Shown: positions 53,010 through 62,986, numbered from the stretch's first letter. The stretch is 64,000 nucleotides of DNA from Sulfobacillus sp. (GCA_027309085.1 DAIDDL010000006.1:51228-115227); one strand, 5' to 3'. Numbers and translations: made by a program. The notes: a model not told the origin generated them from the letters alone.

Positions 53010-54148
53010 TACTCTACAGACTCCAGTTGCCGCGCGATCACCATGCGCTGAATTTCTGACGTGCCTTCTCCGATTTCTAGCAGTTTGGCATCACGCATGT
53101 AGCGTTCTACCGGGAAATCATGCATGTATCCGGCTCCGCCATGGATCTGCACAGCCTGCAAAGCAGCACGCATGGCAGCCTCGGACGCATAAAGCTTAGC
53201 CATTGCCGCTTCTTTGGCATAAGGGCGGTGCTGGTCTTTAAGCCATGCGGCTTTGAGCACCATCATGCGCGCCAGTTCGACTTCCATCGCCATATCCGCT
53301 AACTTGAATTGTATAGCTTGAAATCGGTCAAGGGTTTTCCCGAATTGGCGGCGCTGGCGGCTGTAGCTTAAAGAGGCATCCAGGCACCCCTGGGCCACCC
53401 CCACGCTGAGAGCTCCTATGCTGATGCGCCCGCCATCAAGAATATCGAGAAACTGGTGAAACCCTTTGTCCTTCTGCCCTAATAAGTATTCGGCCGGAAC
53501 TTCCACATTATCCAGATAGATCTCACAGGTTTCGCTGGACCGCATGCCCATCTTCTTGTAGCCGGCATTGACCGACAGTCCCGGAGTGCCCTGAGGCACA
53601 ATAAAAGCCGAGATGCGCCGCTCCGTTCTGTCCGTCCGAGCCGTTGCCACGATGTATCCCGCATGCTTGGCATTGGTTATATATATTTTGGTGCCGGAAA
53701 TGCGGTACACATCTCCATCTTTTTGGGCAAATGTCTGCGTGCCCCCGGCATCGGACCCTGCCTCGGGCTCAGTAAGGCCAAACGAAGCCAGAAAGTCTCC
53801 GCGGATAGCTGGAACTAAATATGTCTGTTTCTGTTCGGGCGTGCCAAAAGCGTAGACCGGAGAACACCCCAAAGACACATGGGCGGCAAATCCCAGCCCC
53901 AGCGAGGCATCCACCCGCCCTATCTCCTCTACAGCCAAAGCGTAACTCACCGTGCCGGCGCCAGAACCGCCCCATTCTTCAGAAAACGGCAGGCCATAAA
54001 AACCGAGCTGGCCCATTTGCTGCATCAAATCCCACGGAAATTCCGCGTGTTCATCGCGGTAGCCGGCCGCAGGAGCGACCACTTCATTGGCAAAATCTCT
54101 GACAGTCTCCTGGATCAGTTGCTCTTCCGGAGTGATATCCCAGTCCAT
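53009..54148 (-). CDS. Acyl-CoA dehydrogenase
   Basis: FAD-dependent alpha,beta-dehydrogenation of a short or branched acyl-CoA, passing electrons to ETF. 379 residues: [14 protein letters not shown] (FAD), [53 protein letters not shown], and the catalytic Glu E361 in [10 protein letters not shown], the position used by SCAD/MCAD rather than isovaleryl-CoA dehydrogenase (whose base lies elsewhere). Context suggests isovaleryl-CoA or a 2-methyl branched acyl-CoA. First gene of the operon; the RBS AAGGGGGATATGACGC precedes ATG 54148. Its electrons could reach menaquinone via the EtfD-like protein at 5251-7245. Confidence 0.88.
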   Translation of the reverse strand: MDWDITPEEQLIQETVRDFANEVVAPAAGYRDEHAEFPWDLMQQMGQLGFYGLPFSEEWGGSGAGTVSYALAVEEIGRVDASLGLGFAAHVSLGCSPVYAFGTPEQKQTYLVPAIRGDFLASFGLTEPEAGSDAGGTQTFAQKDGDVYRISGTKIYITNAKHAGYIVATARTDRTERRISAFIVPQGTPGLSVNAGYKKMGMRSSETCEIYLDNVEVPAEYLLGQKDKGFHQFLDILDGGRISIGALSVGVAQGCLDASLSYSRQRRQFGKTLDRFQAIQFKLADMAMEVELARMMVLKAAWLKDQHRPYAKEAAMAKLYASEAAMRAALQAVQIHGGAGYMHDFPVERYMRDAKLLEIGEGTSEIQRMVIARQLESVE

Positions 54149-54270
54149 GCGTCATATCCCCCTTACCATCCACGTCCACTCAGAATTCATTCTACCGCGA
54201 ATTTGCCTGAAACGACTATAATCTAAATAAATCCGGCGGTGTCCGCACCGTCAAAGACAGGTGAATACTA

Positions 54271-55104
54271 ATGCTGACTGCACCTCAATTGAGAGCCTTG
54301 AAGGGCACACGCCCTTCCACATGGATCACCGCCTACGACGTCGTCCAGGCCCAAGTGGCGGAAGAAGCCGCCATTGACGTGATTTTGGTCGGGGATTCCC
54401 TAGGAATGACCACGCTCGGCTACGATTCCACCATTCCCGTCACTTTAGACGACATGGTGCATCACGCTGCCATGGTGCGCCGCGGCGCTCCCCACACTAT
54501 GATGATTGTCGACCTGCCCTACCTCACGTATCACAATCCAGGTACTGCCCTTGCCAATGCGGGGCGCATCATGCAGCAGACCCTTGCCAACGGCGTCAAG
54601 CTTGAAGGCGGCCGGTCCATCATACCCGTCGTGGACGCCTTGATCCAGGAAAAGATTCCGGTAATCGGTCACCTTGGCCTGACCCCTCAAAGCGTGCACA
54701 CCATGGGGGGATATAAAGTGCAGGCCAAGTCTTCCTCCGCCATTGGGGAACTGCTGGAGGACGCCCGGTCGCTGAGTGACCACGGGGCCAGCGCCATTGT
54801 CCTCGAAGGCATTCCCGACCGGGTCGCAGCCTATGTCACCGCGCATATTGAGGCGCCTACCATTGGCATCGGCGCAGGACCGGGTGTGGATGGACAGGTG
54901 CTGGTGTTTCACGACTGCCTGGGCATTACCCGCTCGCTGCCCAAATTCGCCCGGCCTTTTGCCGAAGTCAGGCAGGCTATGATCTCAGGGCTTCTGGCTT
55001 ACCGCGGCAGCGTCCAAGACGGCTCGTTTCCCGGAGACAGAGAGTCCTATCATGTTCCTGACGCTGAGTGGGACAAGTTTCTCCGGGAGCAAGATGGCCG
55101 ATGA
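54271..55104 (+). CDS. panB: 3-Methyl-2-oxobutanoate hydroxymethyltransferase
   Basis: First step of pantothenate synthesis, ketoisovalerate plus methylene-THF. 277 residues: TAYDVVQAQVAEEA, the metal-binding VGDSLGM and DLPY, HLGLTPQSV, and the IGIGAGPGVDGQVLVFHDCLG signature. RBS ACAGGTGAATACTA before ATG 54271; a TATAAT lies at 54217-54222 with no good -35. Its substrate comes from the ilv pathway encoded at 20-28 kb. Confidence 0.94.
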   Translation: MLTAPQLRALKGTRPSTWITAYDVVQAQVAEEAAIDVILVGDSLGMTTLGYDSTIPVTLDDMVHHAAMVRRGAPHTMMIVDLPYLTYHNPGTALANAGRIMQQTLANGVKLEGGRSIIPVVDALIQEKIPVIGHLGLTPQSVHTMGGYKVQAKSSSAIGELLEDARSLSDHGASAIVLEGIPDRVAAYVTAHIEAPTIGIGAGPGVDGQVLVFHDCLGITRSLPKFARPFAEVRQAMISGLLAYRGSVQDGSFPGDRESYHVPDAEWDKFLREQDGR

Positions 55105-55997
55105 ACCTGGCCATTGTGGGAACGGGAGCGATGGCCAAGTTTTACGCGTCGGCTTTCCGCGCCTTGGCGCCCACCTTGATAGGGCGCCAGAGCGGCGGCC
55201 CCTTCATTCTCTCTGATAACGGCCACACTGAAGTGCTGAACCCGCCGTTTCTGCCTTGGCAAGCCGCTGCCGGCATCTCCTGGGATGTGGTTATTCTTGC
55301 CGTGAAATGGCCTGCAATGCCATTGGTCCAATCCTTGATGACACATATTTCAAGCGGCAGCCTCGTGATTTCTCTCATGAACGGCATGGGACAGGAAGAG
55401 GCCTTAATCCCGCCGCTGGACCCATCCCAGTTGGCGGCAGGCATGACCACAGACGCGGTGACCGGCACATGGGATGAGTCCCAGGGACTGCCCGCATTCA
55501 CTGTGACAGCGCGCGGGGAGACCATGGTGCCGTGGCTCCCCCATCCCTCTATGCCCTTGTGGCAAAACACCGTGGCCGATCTGGGGCTGTCATGGAAATT
55601 TCTCCCCCAGGGCTCTGTCCTCCACCACCGTTGGGTCAAGCTTGTGCAGAACAGCCTCATCAATCCTCTGTCCGCCCTCGCCAACGTGCCAAACGGCATG
55701 CTGCCGGATATGCCGTTATGGAATCTCGCCCCCGCGCTGCTTCACGAAGCCCGGACCGTAGCCCGCGCCGCAGGAATTGTGTTGGGACCCGACCTGGACG
55801 CACAAGTCGTCCGCCTGGCCCGTGCAACCGCCCGCAACATCTCGTCCATGCTCCAAGATGTCAGAAAGAACCGGGTAACCGAAATCGACGCGATCAACGG
55901 CTATCTGCTCCGCTGCGCAGCGGGATACGGGATAGAGATTCCGGTTCACAGGGCTCTGGTCCAGCTGATTCATGCCCTGTCTAGCCAAGCATGTTAG
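55101..55997 (+). CDS. panE: 2-Dehydropantoate 2-reductase
   Basis: NADPH reduction of ketopantoate to pantoate. 298 residues: N-terminal VGTGAMAKFYA dinucleotide fold, NGMGQEEAL, the catalytic lysine in HHRWVKLVQNSLINPLSALANVPNG, and the C-terminal SMLQDVRKNRVTEIDAINGYLL with the conserved Glu and Asn. ATG 55101 overlaps the panB stop by 4 nt (ATGA), whereas the longer frame starts inside panB. panC and panD are not in the window. Confidence 0.92.
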   Translation: MNLAIVGTGAMAKFYASAFRALAPTLIGRQSGGPFILSDNGHTEVLNPPFLPWQAAAGISWDVVILAVKWPAMPLVQSLMTHISSGSLVISLMNGMGQEEALIPPLDPSQLAAGMTTDAVTGTWDESQGLPAFTVTARGETMVPWLPHPSMPLWQNTVADLGLSWKFLPQGSVLHHRWVKLVQNSLINPLSALANVPNGMLPDMPLWNLAPALLHEARTVARAAGIVLGPDLDAQVVRLARATARNISSMLQDVRKNRVTEIDAINGYLLRCAAGYGIEIPVHRALVQLIHALSSQAC

Positions 55998-56587
55998 GTG
56001 GCGTTCTCCTGCTCGCCGCTTTCGCTGGCGATGATGCGCCAGTACTGGCCTCCTTCGCGCTGCATCAGGCGGTTGCCCACCAATTCCCGGCGCAAGGTGG
56101 CACAGTCAGCATGGTGACGCTTGATAATCGCATTGACCTGAGATTCGGGATAGTGGATCCCGTAATCAAAACGGTTCGCCAGCCACTGCAAAATCACCAG
56201 GCGCTTTCTGCGGCTGGCAGGGATCTCCTTGAGCTGATCCCCGTTGAAGAAGTCCCTGATCACTTTCTGCTCCCATGCCTCTTCGGCCGAATGTTCCACA
56301 AATGACGCAAGCTGTTGAGTATTCATGAACTCCCGGTTCATGGCGGCCAGCCGCTCCCCTTGCAGTGAGTACCAATGGGTGTTGCCATCAGCCCGCATCT
56401 GCACCAGGCCATTGTCTTTGAGCTTTTGCAGGTGGTGGGATACTGTTGGCGCCTTTATCCCCAACAACGCTGACAGTTCTTCAACATTGGTTTCTCGGGT
56501 CGCCAGCACCCCTAAAATCTTCAGCCGGTTCTCATCAGCCATGGCTTTAAAGAACTGAACCAACATGCCTATCTGTTCCTCCGTCAT
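55994..56587 (-). CDS. ArsR-type regulator with C-terminal DUF2087
   Basis: 197 residues: an ArsR winged helix (about 1-85, MADENRLKILGVLATRETNVEELSALLGIKAPTVSHHLQKLKDNGLV) without the metal-binding cysteine motif ELCVCDL, then a DUF2087 domain (about 110-185, RDFFNGDQLKEIPASRRKRLVILQWL...RRELVGNRLMQREGGQYWR). DUF2087 is usually found in this kind of regulator; the effector is unknown. RBS GAGGAGGTGAGCTGCTG. Its stop overlaps the convergent panE stop by 4 bp. Confidence 0.88.
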   Translation of the reverse strand: MTEEQIGMLVQFFKAMADENRLKILGVLATRETNVEELSALLGIKAPTVSHHLQKLKDNGLVQMRADGNTHWYSLQGERLAAMNREFMNTQQLASFVEHSAEEAWEQKVIRDFFNGDQLKEIPASRRKRLVILQWLANRFDYGIHYPESQVNAIIKRHHADCATLRRELVGNRLMQREGGQYWRIIASESGEQENAT

Positions 56588-56828
56588 CAGCAGCTCACCT
56601 CCTCTATTTTTACCAGCATCTATTTAGATATATATCACATTAGCAAGCGGCATTCCAGTGCGCGCCACATTTTCCATAAATATTTGGGAATATTCCGAGG
56701 CGCGGCAGGAAAATTGTGAATAAAAGGCGTACGATCAGCAGTATTCATGGCGCAGAAATTTCATGTCCAAATGAATGGAGCAGCCCCTGCTGCAGAACTC
56801 CGGCGCCACCTGAAAGGACGGGATTCTT

Positions 56829-57572
56829 ATGGCCATTTTAGTGTTCGACATCGAAACCGTACCGGATTACGCCGCCTATGCGCGTCTCTTAGGACTGCCC
56901 GCTGACACGCAGGAAGCTCTCTTGGAAGAGGCTTGGACTGCCGCCCAAAGACCTTTTAAGGCCGAACTGCAACAAATTGTGTCCCTGGCCGCCGCATGGA
57001 TTGCAGACGACGGCACACTGCAGCGGCTGGCCACCCTGGGGCCGGATGAATCTCACGCCGTTGCTCAATTTTTTGAGCTGGTCAACCGCCACCACCCTAT
57101 TCTCACAGGGTGGAACACCAGTGGATTCGACATCCCCGTGCTGCTGACGCGCGCACTGGTCCACCAGATCGCGGTAGGAGATTTTTACCGCTATCACCTG
57201 CCCTACGACGGCTATCTGAAGCGTTACTCCGACAAGGATCACCGGGATTTGATGGACCTGCACTCGTTTTTTCGGGCCACGACTCCGTTGAGTCTCGACG
57301 AAATTGCCGCCCTGCTCCACATCCCTGGCAAACTCGGGACAGACGGGAGTCAGGTCAGCGGGCTGTATCATGCTGGCGAGATGGACCGAATCCATGCCTA
57401 CTGCCAGCATGACGTGCTCACAACGGCATGGGTCTACCGCTATCTGGCGGTGCACCGGGGTTGGTGGTCCCCCGAATCCGGAGAGCGCTTTGACACCTCC
57501 GTCTCCGCCTTTTTGGAAACCCGCGCCAGCACTCACTGGGACCGGTTTCGGGCCGCGCAAGATGTTATTTGA
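56829..57572 (+). CDS. Predicted 3'-5' exonuclease (DEDDy, PolB-like)
   Basis: 247 residues: Exo I D7/E9 in FDIETVPD, Exo II TGWNTSGFDIPVLLTRA, Exo III with Y and D in YCQHDVLTTAWVYRYL. This is the stand-alone exonuclease family related to the proofreading domain of archaeal and eukaryotic B-family polymerases. Likely in DNA repair. ATG 56829 follows GAAAGGACGGGATTCTT. Stands alone; no polymerase gene adjacent. Confidence 0.88.
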   Translation: MAILVFDIETVPDYAAYARLLGLPADTQEALLEEAWTAAQRPFKAELQQIVSLAAAWIADDGTLQRLATLGPDESHAVAQFFELVNRHHPILTGWNTSGFDIPVLLTRALVHQIAVGDFYRYHLPYDGYLKRYSDKDHRDLMDLHSFFRATTPLSLDEIAALLHIPGKLGTDGSQVSGLYHAGEMDRIHAYCQHDVLTTAWVYRYLAVHRGWWSPESGERFDTSVSAFLETRASTHWDRFRAAQDVI

Positions 57573-58098
57573 CAAACAATGCGGGAGACACTCCCGTCGC
57601 CATGCGTAGAAAGCGTCGGTCAAAAGAGGTTGAGTCCGGCGGGAGGGCGGGATCAGTTGAACCCATTAACCTGACATGCGGGCCGCGGCCGCCCTCCCTG
57701 CCCTGCCGTTTTCCTTTAACTTCTTATATCAGCAAACCTCTTAAGCGTTATGCAGATGGACGTCAATCTCTGCTGTGAGATTCGCTGATTCTCTACCCAA
57801 CGGCCACAGCCTGGTAAGGATGCCGTCCCAACCGAAAGCCCTTCCACTGGATTCTAATCACACGGCAGACCGCACCGGTGTCTCTGCAAATAGAGCCCAT
57901 TCCCTGAGGCGGCGGACCGCCGTCTGGATACTGCAAAGCCTCGCCAGGAGCGTGTGCGCGCCGACTCCCACTAGGGCCCTAACCATGGTAGACTTACTAA
58001 TGTAGAAACATGGCAACGCAACGTCGGGATGGCCATCTGCTTTTGTCTTGTCGTCAGTAGCGGATTGCTATAAGAAGATCCCGGAAAGGATCAGACAA
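57573..58098. other. Intergenic stretch with long inverted repeat
   Basis: About 525 bp without a convincing gene. A perfect 10-bp inverted repeat (GGGAGGGCGG at 57641-57650 and CCGCCCTCCC at 57689-57698) encloses 38 nt. This would form a hairpin behind the exonuclease gene; it is followed by TGCCCTGCCGTTTTCCTTT, so it might act as a weak terminator. Confidence 0.45.
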
Positions 58099-60336
58099 GT
58101 GTCGGAACATTTAGGGCCTGAGCCTGTCAAGGGCTCCGCCAGCTTGCTCGTGACCAACCGTCACAGCGATGCCCACCGTATAATCGCAGGCTTTATCACC
58201 CAGTCTCTTGGCGCTGGCCACAAGATATGGCTGGCCATTCATAACAACATCTCCCTCGATCTCCTGAACCGGGATCTACAGACCCTCACCCGCGAGACGA
58301 TAGAGTCCTACTTTGATGGGGGCGGATTCAAATTGATTCACGCTCCAGATCTGTATATGCACGACAGAGAATTAGACCCCGGCCAGTTTCGGCGCCGGCT
58401 TGATGACCTATGTGCACAATCCCGTGAGCAGGGATATGCCGCCGGCAGCCTTGTGGTGGATTTGGGATGGGCCAGGGATTTCGGCATGGTTGTGGAGCTA
58501 GCTGAGAACAGCATCCGGATTCACGAGGGCATCCCTAAGGCTCTTTCGGTGGTTGATGTATGTTATGCCGAAGATTACACGCCCGAATTATTGGCGAAGC
58601 AGATCCGGGGGTATGACCGGACTTTTGTGCAAAACGGAACCATCTCCATTGATTTCGCCAAAGGCGATCTGCAGAACAACATGAAATTGCTGACCTTGCT
58701 ACACGGAGCGCTGGTCGACACCTCGACGCTCGTCAAGGCCAATCACGATTCGGCCTTTATCAGCCGTCTAGCGGCTGAAACGGCCTACAGGCCTAGCCGT
58801 CAGGACATCTCGCAAACGCTGGTTGAGCTGACCACCGCATACATGAAGGCCAATATGGGCGTGCTCTCCCTCCGCGAACAGAACAGCGCAGGATATGCTC
58901 AGAAGGTATGGGCCGTAGGAATTCATGCGGAAGATACTGCAGCCCTCAGCGAAAGAGTCAGCGGCATTTTCAGGACGCGGCCCACGTCGCGCTCGCAACC
59001 CCAAATTCTCGTCGATCCCCTGGCGTTGCTTGAACTGATTCCCAACCGATCCATGCGCACCCTGATTATTATTCCTCTCGTCGATGACGGTAATTATCAG
59101 GGCTTTTTGCTGCTGGCTAGTTCGAAACGCAGTTTTGGACTCGATACCACCCACGATTTCTTGAATTCTGTGGCAAGAATTGGCGTGTCGGCCTACCGCA
59201 GGCATGATGAACTGGCCGACGCGTGGTCCCACGGGCAAAAATACGACCGTCTCCGGGCGGCTGGAGAGATGATCGGCGGCATTGCGCACGGGTTTAACAA
59301 CTTGCTGGCCATAATTTCCGCCAACGCTGAAATCATCGGCCAAAAGAGTGAAACCGCCGCTATTAGCAAAATGACGGAAAGCATTCTTGGCAGCGTTGCA
59401 GACGCCTCGGAAATGATCACCCAACTGAGGATTTTGGCAGGAGATCCCCTCTCCAAAACAGAGGTCATCGGCCTGTCTGAATTAGTTCACCAGGCCGTGG
59501 AGGCTACGCGAGCCAAATGGCAGTCAGAGCCTGTTCTCCTTGGGCGTCAAATTCTCATGCACACTGACTTCCATACGACTGCCTCCGTCATTGTGGATAT
59601 CGCCGGTCTCCGTGAAGCATTAGGCAATTTGATTATCAATGCCTGTGAATCCCTGAGGGATGGCGGCAATATTTATATAAGCACATGGACCGATCCGCAT
59701 CGCACGGACATTGGCTTCATTTCCGTGGGCGACGATGGACCGGGCATTGAGGAACCCCAAAAAGACCATATATTCCAGCCATTCTATACGTCCAAAGGGT
59801 CCGCACACGCCGGTTTCGGACTTGCCACTGCCAAAAAGTGGGTAGAGAGCTGCGGAGGGAAAATTTACTTGCGGAGGGCCTCTCCCTCCCGGACGACCTT
59901 TATAATCGAACTGCCGCTGGCTGACGCTTCTTCGACCTCCGGCCAATCTAGCCCACCAGATTACCACTTGCGATATCTTGATGGCCGAAGAATCTTGCTC
60001 ATTGATGATGACCCTCAGGTGCGCGAGGTAATTGCCGAATTGCTGACGCTGTTCGGAGGGGAAGTCTTCATCGCCGCCCAGCCCTCGCAAGTGATGGCCA
60101 TGGTTGACGGTGAACACTGGGATCTCATCATCAGTGACTATTTTCTGCAGGAAATGACAGGGCTGGACCTGACAGCGGCCATCCGCGAGGCGCACCCTGA
60201 TACCCGTTTAGTTCTACTGACAGGTTGGATAGAGCAGAGTGCCGAAGCACGCGCCCGCGAAATTGTCGACATGGTGCTGATAAAACCCCTGACTATCTCC
60301 GACATTATCAAATTAAGTGATTTGACCTCCCCTTAA
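58099..60336 (+). CDS. MEDS-domain hybrid histidine kinase
   Basis: 745 residues, no membrane segment, so cytosolic. N-terminal MEDS domain (about 15-180; SLLVTNRHSDAHRIIAGFITQSLGAGHKIWLAIHN and AGSLVVDLGWA are the RecA-like halves found in DcmR-type sensors). A GAF/PAS-like middle (about 240-390), HisKA with phospho-His in GGIAHGFNNLLAIISAN, HATPase_c with GDDGPGIEEPQ and FYTSKGSAHAGFGLATAKKWVE, and a C-terminal receiver with LIDDDPQ, phospho-Asp in DLIISDYFLQEMTG and K in VLIKPL. GTG 58099 with AAAGGATCAGACAA is chosen over TTG 58048. No adjacent output regulator. Confidence 0.85.
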   Translation: MSEHLGPEPVKGSASLLVTNRHSDAHRIIAGFITQSLGAGHKIWLAIHNNISLDLLNRDLQTLTRETIESYFDGGGFKLIHAPDLYMHDRELDPGQFRRRLDDLCAQSREQGYAAGSLVVDLGWARDFGMVVELAENSIRIHEGIPKALSVVDVCYAEDYTPELLAKQIRGYDRTFVQNGTISIDFAKGDLQNNMKLLTLLHGALVDTSTLVKANHDSAFISRLAAETAYRPSRQDISQTLVELTTAYMKANMGVLSLREQNSAGYAQKVWAVGIHAEDTAALSERVSGIFRTRPTSRSQPQILVDPLALLELIPNRSMRTLIIIPLVDDGNYQGFLLLASSKRSFGLDTTHDFLNSVARIGVSAYRRHDELADAWSHGQKYDRLRAAGEMIGGIAHGFNNLLAIISANAEIIGQKSETAAISKMTESILGSVADASEMITQLRILAGDPLSKTEVIGLSELVHQAVEATRAKWQSEPVLLGRQILMHTDFHTTASVIVDIAGLREALGNLIINACESLRDGGNIYISTWTDPHRTDIGFISVGDDGPGIEEPQKDHIFQPFYTSKGSAHAGFGLATAKKWVESCGGKIYLRRASPSRTTFIIELPLADASSTSGQSSPPDYHLRYLDGRRILLIDDDPQVREVIAELLTLFGGEVFIAAQPSQVMAMVDGEHWDLIISDYFLQEMTGLDLTAAIREAHPDTRLVLLTGWIEQSAEARAREIVDMVLIKPLTISDIIKLSDLTSP

Positions 60337-61254
60337 CACATTCTAGAATTCTATTTGCCTGTCTCTACCCGTCGGAGAAGCACCTGGTTTTCCGGAAGCC
60401 CGCCTCCCAAATTTTGAGCAAGGGGGGCTTTCTTCGGTGGAATCCCTTATAGAGTGTGGGCTGATGCCTAGCGGCCAAAAAATTCACCAGAAGCGGAGCA
60501 GGTGACTAGCAAGATCCACTGGCGGGGCTTTCCCAGTTGGCCTCTGAAAATCGCTTAAAACCCCCGTTTTACGCCATTTTTCGGATTGACAAATGTGTTG
60601 GCAGTTATTCTCACAAACAACATTATTCCATAGAAACGGCGGTGTCAGCGCGACCGCGAAGTGGGTAGGGGCATGGCGAAATCCTATGGATATATAAAAG
60701 TAACCACAAACTCGATGTCGACGAGTGGCTAGGGGGCTTTTGGCCATCCCTTTGCGAGTAAAGCTGACGTAAGTAGTTCCTGGCAAGAATCCCCCGGATT
60801 TATCCGTGGGGAGTGTCAAGACCTGTCACCCTTATTCACCAGTCTGCCATGCCCCCGCGGAGGGGCCTGGAGCGGGTGATGATGGGACAATGATTTAAAA
60901 TGCTCAAGATTTCCGTTCTGACGGACGCATCTACATTTGATGGGTGTTAGAATTTTATAATGGTCCACGGGCCGCAGCCACTGTTCGGCATAAAGCCATC
61001 GATCAAAGTGAGGGACTCCCAAAACATCACTTCATAGACTCACGCCTTTCAGTGTGCTGAAGGGTTTCATTCGTTTCCCGCCACATAGTCTACATCGTCA
61101 CAGGCTCAAATCTGTGGCCACTTCGGCCACGACCACCCCGGCGTGCCGTTCGCCAGAGGCGGCTCGTGGCCTCCTAAGGGCCCACGCCGCGCACGACCTC
61201 TCCGCAATGCGCGCGTTGTCAACTCATCAATATGCCCATGAGTTGCCCGAGCTC
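60337..61254. other. 920-bp stretch without recognised gene
   Basis: Frames up to 111 codons (60484-60819, minus) lack ribosome sites and motifs. Visible: a consensus -35 TTGACA at about 60586-60591 on the plus strand with only a poor -10, a TATAAT at about 60957-60962 without a good -35, and the hairpin GTGGCC-acttc-GGCCAC (61114-61130). A small RNA is possible; nothing can be assigned. Confidence 0.4.
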
Positions 61255-62031
61255 TTAGGACGTTCGCATGGCTTTTTTAGCACTGCCTGCCGCCCATAAA
61301 AGAGTCACGAGCGCAGCTGCTGCCACGGCTAGAGCGCCATGCCAAATGGGCGCCGCCTGCAGCGGGTGGCTAAGCAAAGCTCTCATCGCATTAAAGACGT
61401 ATGTCGTTGGATTGACGCGCACAGCAATCCGCATCCAGCGGGCGTGGATCAAACTCAGCGGCACAAACGTATCACTGAGAAACAATAGCGGGAAAAAGAT
61501 AAAGGTCGCTGCCTGGGCCGCCTGGCCGTTGCGGGAGCGCAGCGCTACCGCCACGGCGTAACCCGCAAAAGCCAACCCCCATCCGGCCGTTAGCGCCAAA
61601 ATGCCCAGAAATCCCACGGCGCCACTCGGGATCTGCAAACCCATTGGCAACGCCACCGCAATAATCAGCAGGGTTTGCACGAGGAGCTGCATCATACCAG
61701 CCAGCATCGGCGCGAGCACTAACGCAGACCGCGAGGCCGGCGTGAGAGACAGCTTCCGGAAATAGCCCGTCTCTATGTCGCGCACCAGCGCCTGCCCAGC
61801 CCCGCCAGCCCCGCCAACGGCGCCCGACACTACGGCAACAGGCAAAATAAAGTCAATGTAGTGCATCGTGCCAAACTGTGGTAAGGCTGAGATCCCGGAC
61901 AATCCCCCGTTGTAGACCAAGAGAAAGAACAGACTAATCGCCAGATTGGGAATGACAGCCAGTGGAACACGCAAAGTTACGCGCACAGACCGCCCCGTCA
62001 AATACCACACATCATGCAGCCACTGACGCAT
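61255..62031 (-). CDS. ABC-2 type exporter permease
   Basis: 258 residues, six membrane helices. MRQWLHDVWYLTGRSVRVTLRVPL begins the usual amphipathic ABC2 N-terminus, and the FLSDTFVPL...RVNPTTYVFNAMRALL segment is the ABC2 family signature of DrrB-like permeases. ATG 62031 follows AAGGAGGTTTAGA; the longer frame lies in the ATPase gene. It pairs with the ATPase 2 bp upstream. Probably drug or lipid efflux. Confidence 0.9.
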   Translation of the reverse strand: MRQWLHDVWYLTGRSVRVTLRVPLAVIPNLAISLFFLLVYNGGLSGISALPQFGTMHYIDFILPVAVVSGAVGGAGGAGQALVRDIETGYFRKLSLTPASRSALVLAPMLAGMMQLLVQTLLIIAVALPMGLQIPSGAVGFLGILALTAGWGLAFAGYAVAVALRSRNGQAAQAATFIFFPLLFLSDTFVPLSLIHARWMRIAVRVNPTTYVFNAMRALLSHPLQAAPIWHGALAVAAAALVTLLWAAGSAKKAMRTS

Positions 62032-62032
62032 T

Positions 62033-62986
62033 CTAAACCTCCTTCCGCGAGCTTTGCATACCTGTTTCCGCTGCCGCCAGATGCATAAACACATCATCGA
62101 GGGACGGTGGTGTCATCTCCAAATGCGTTAGCGCAATGCCTAGCGAAGACATTTGGGCATGCAGCACCATCACGTCTTCTTCTGGCCGCTGTGAAACCAG
62201 CTCAAAGTGGCTGTTCGAAACATGCCACGACCAGTCTGAGGACTCGAGGCAGGCGGCCGCGGCCTTGACTTCTTGCGCTGCGACATCAAATTTAATCAGG
62301 GTATAGCCTAACTCGTGTTTTAGTGAGGTGGGTGTGCCTTCCGCCACTATTTTTCCTCGGCTGACAAAAACCACGCGCTCACAAAGGGCATCCGCTTCTT
62401 CGAGATACTGTGTCGTCATCAAGATGGTCTTGTGTTCAATGCGGGAGAGGGAGCGCAGCAGGTCCCAGAGCGCTAACCGATTGGTCGGGTCCAATCCCGT
62501 GGTCGGTTCGTCAAGAATGATAATGTCGGGCTCATGCACCAACGCCACTGCCAAGTCCAGCCGTCTACGCATTCCACCCGAATAACCCCGCACGATACGG
62601 TGAGCAGCATCAGTCAATTGAAATCGTTCCAGCAGCTCATCAGCCCGACGAAAGGCGATGCGGCTGCTAGCGCCAAAGAGTCTGGCAGCCAGTACTAAGA
62701 TCTCCTGGCCCGTCATCAGCGGATCCACGCCCGTATCCTGCAGCGCAACGCCGATTTTCTTGCGAATCTCATGGTTTTGGGACCCTATCCGACCGCCCGC
62801 AACGGTCGCCTCACCGGAAGACGGGCGTTCCAGCGTGGTGAGAATGCGAATCAAGGTGGACTTGCCGGCCCCATTGGGACCGAGCAGTCCAAAGAACTCC
62901 CCCTCCGCCACTGCCAAAGTAATACCTTGTAGTGCCTTCATCTCGCCATAAGATTTTGTCATGTTGCTGACGGTTATCGCGGCCAA
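62033..62986 (-). CDS. ABC exporter ATPase, DrrA-like
   Basis: 317 residues: Walker A GPNGAGKST (36-44), Q-loop VALQDTGVDP, signature YSGGMRRRLDLA, Walker B IIILDEPTTGLDP, H-loop replaced by MTTQYLEEAD (Gln where His is usual, as in the DrrA group). The C-terminal ~90 residues form the regulatory tail of DrrA/DUF4162-type ATPases, ending DDVFMHLAA. Start is TTG 62986 with GGAGGTGGGAAA. Transcribed divergently from a TetR gene that probably controls it. Confidence 0.92.
   Translation of the reverse strand: MAAITVSNMTKSYGEMKALQGITLAVAEGEFFGLLGPNGAGKSTLIRILTTLERPSSGEATVAGGRIGSQNHEIRKKIGVALQDTGVDPLMTGQEILVLAARLFGASSRIAFRRADELLERFQLTDAAHRIVRGYSGGMRRRLDLAVALVHEPDIIILDEPTTGLDPTNRLALWDLLRSLSRIEHKTILMTTQYLEEADALCERVVFVSRGKIVAEGTPTSLKHELGYTLIKFDVAAQEVKAAAACLESSDWSWHVSNSHFELVSQRPEEDVMVLHAQMSSLGIALTHLEMTPPSLDDVFMHLAAAETGMQSSRKEV

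Noticed and set aside
60484..60819. 111-codon minus-strand frame
   Set aside because: Composition unlike neighbouring proteins, no ribosome site or motif.
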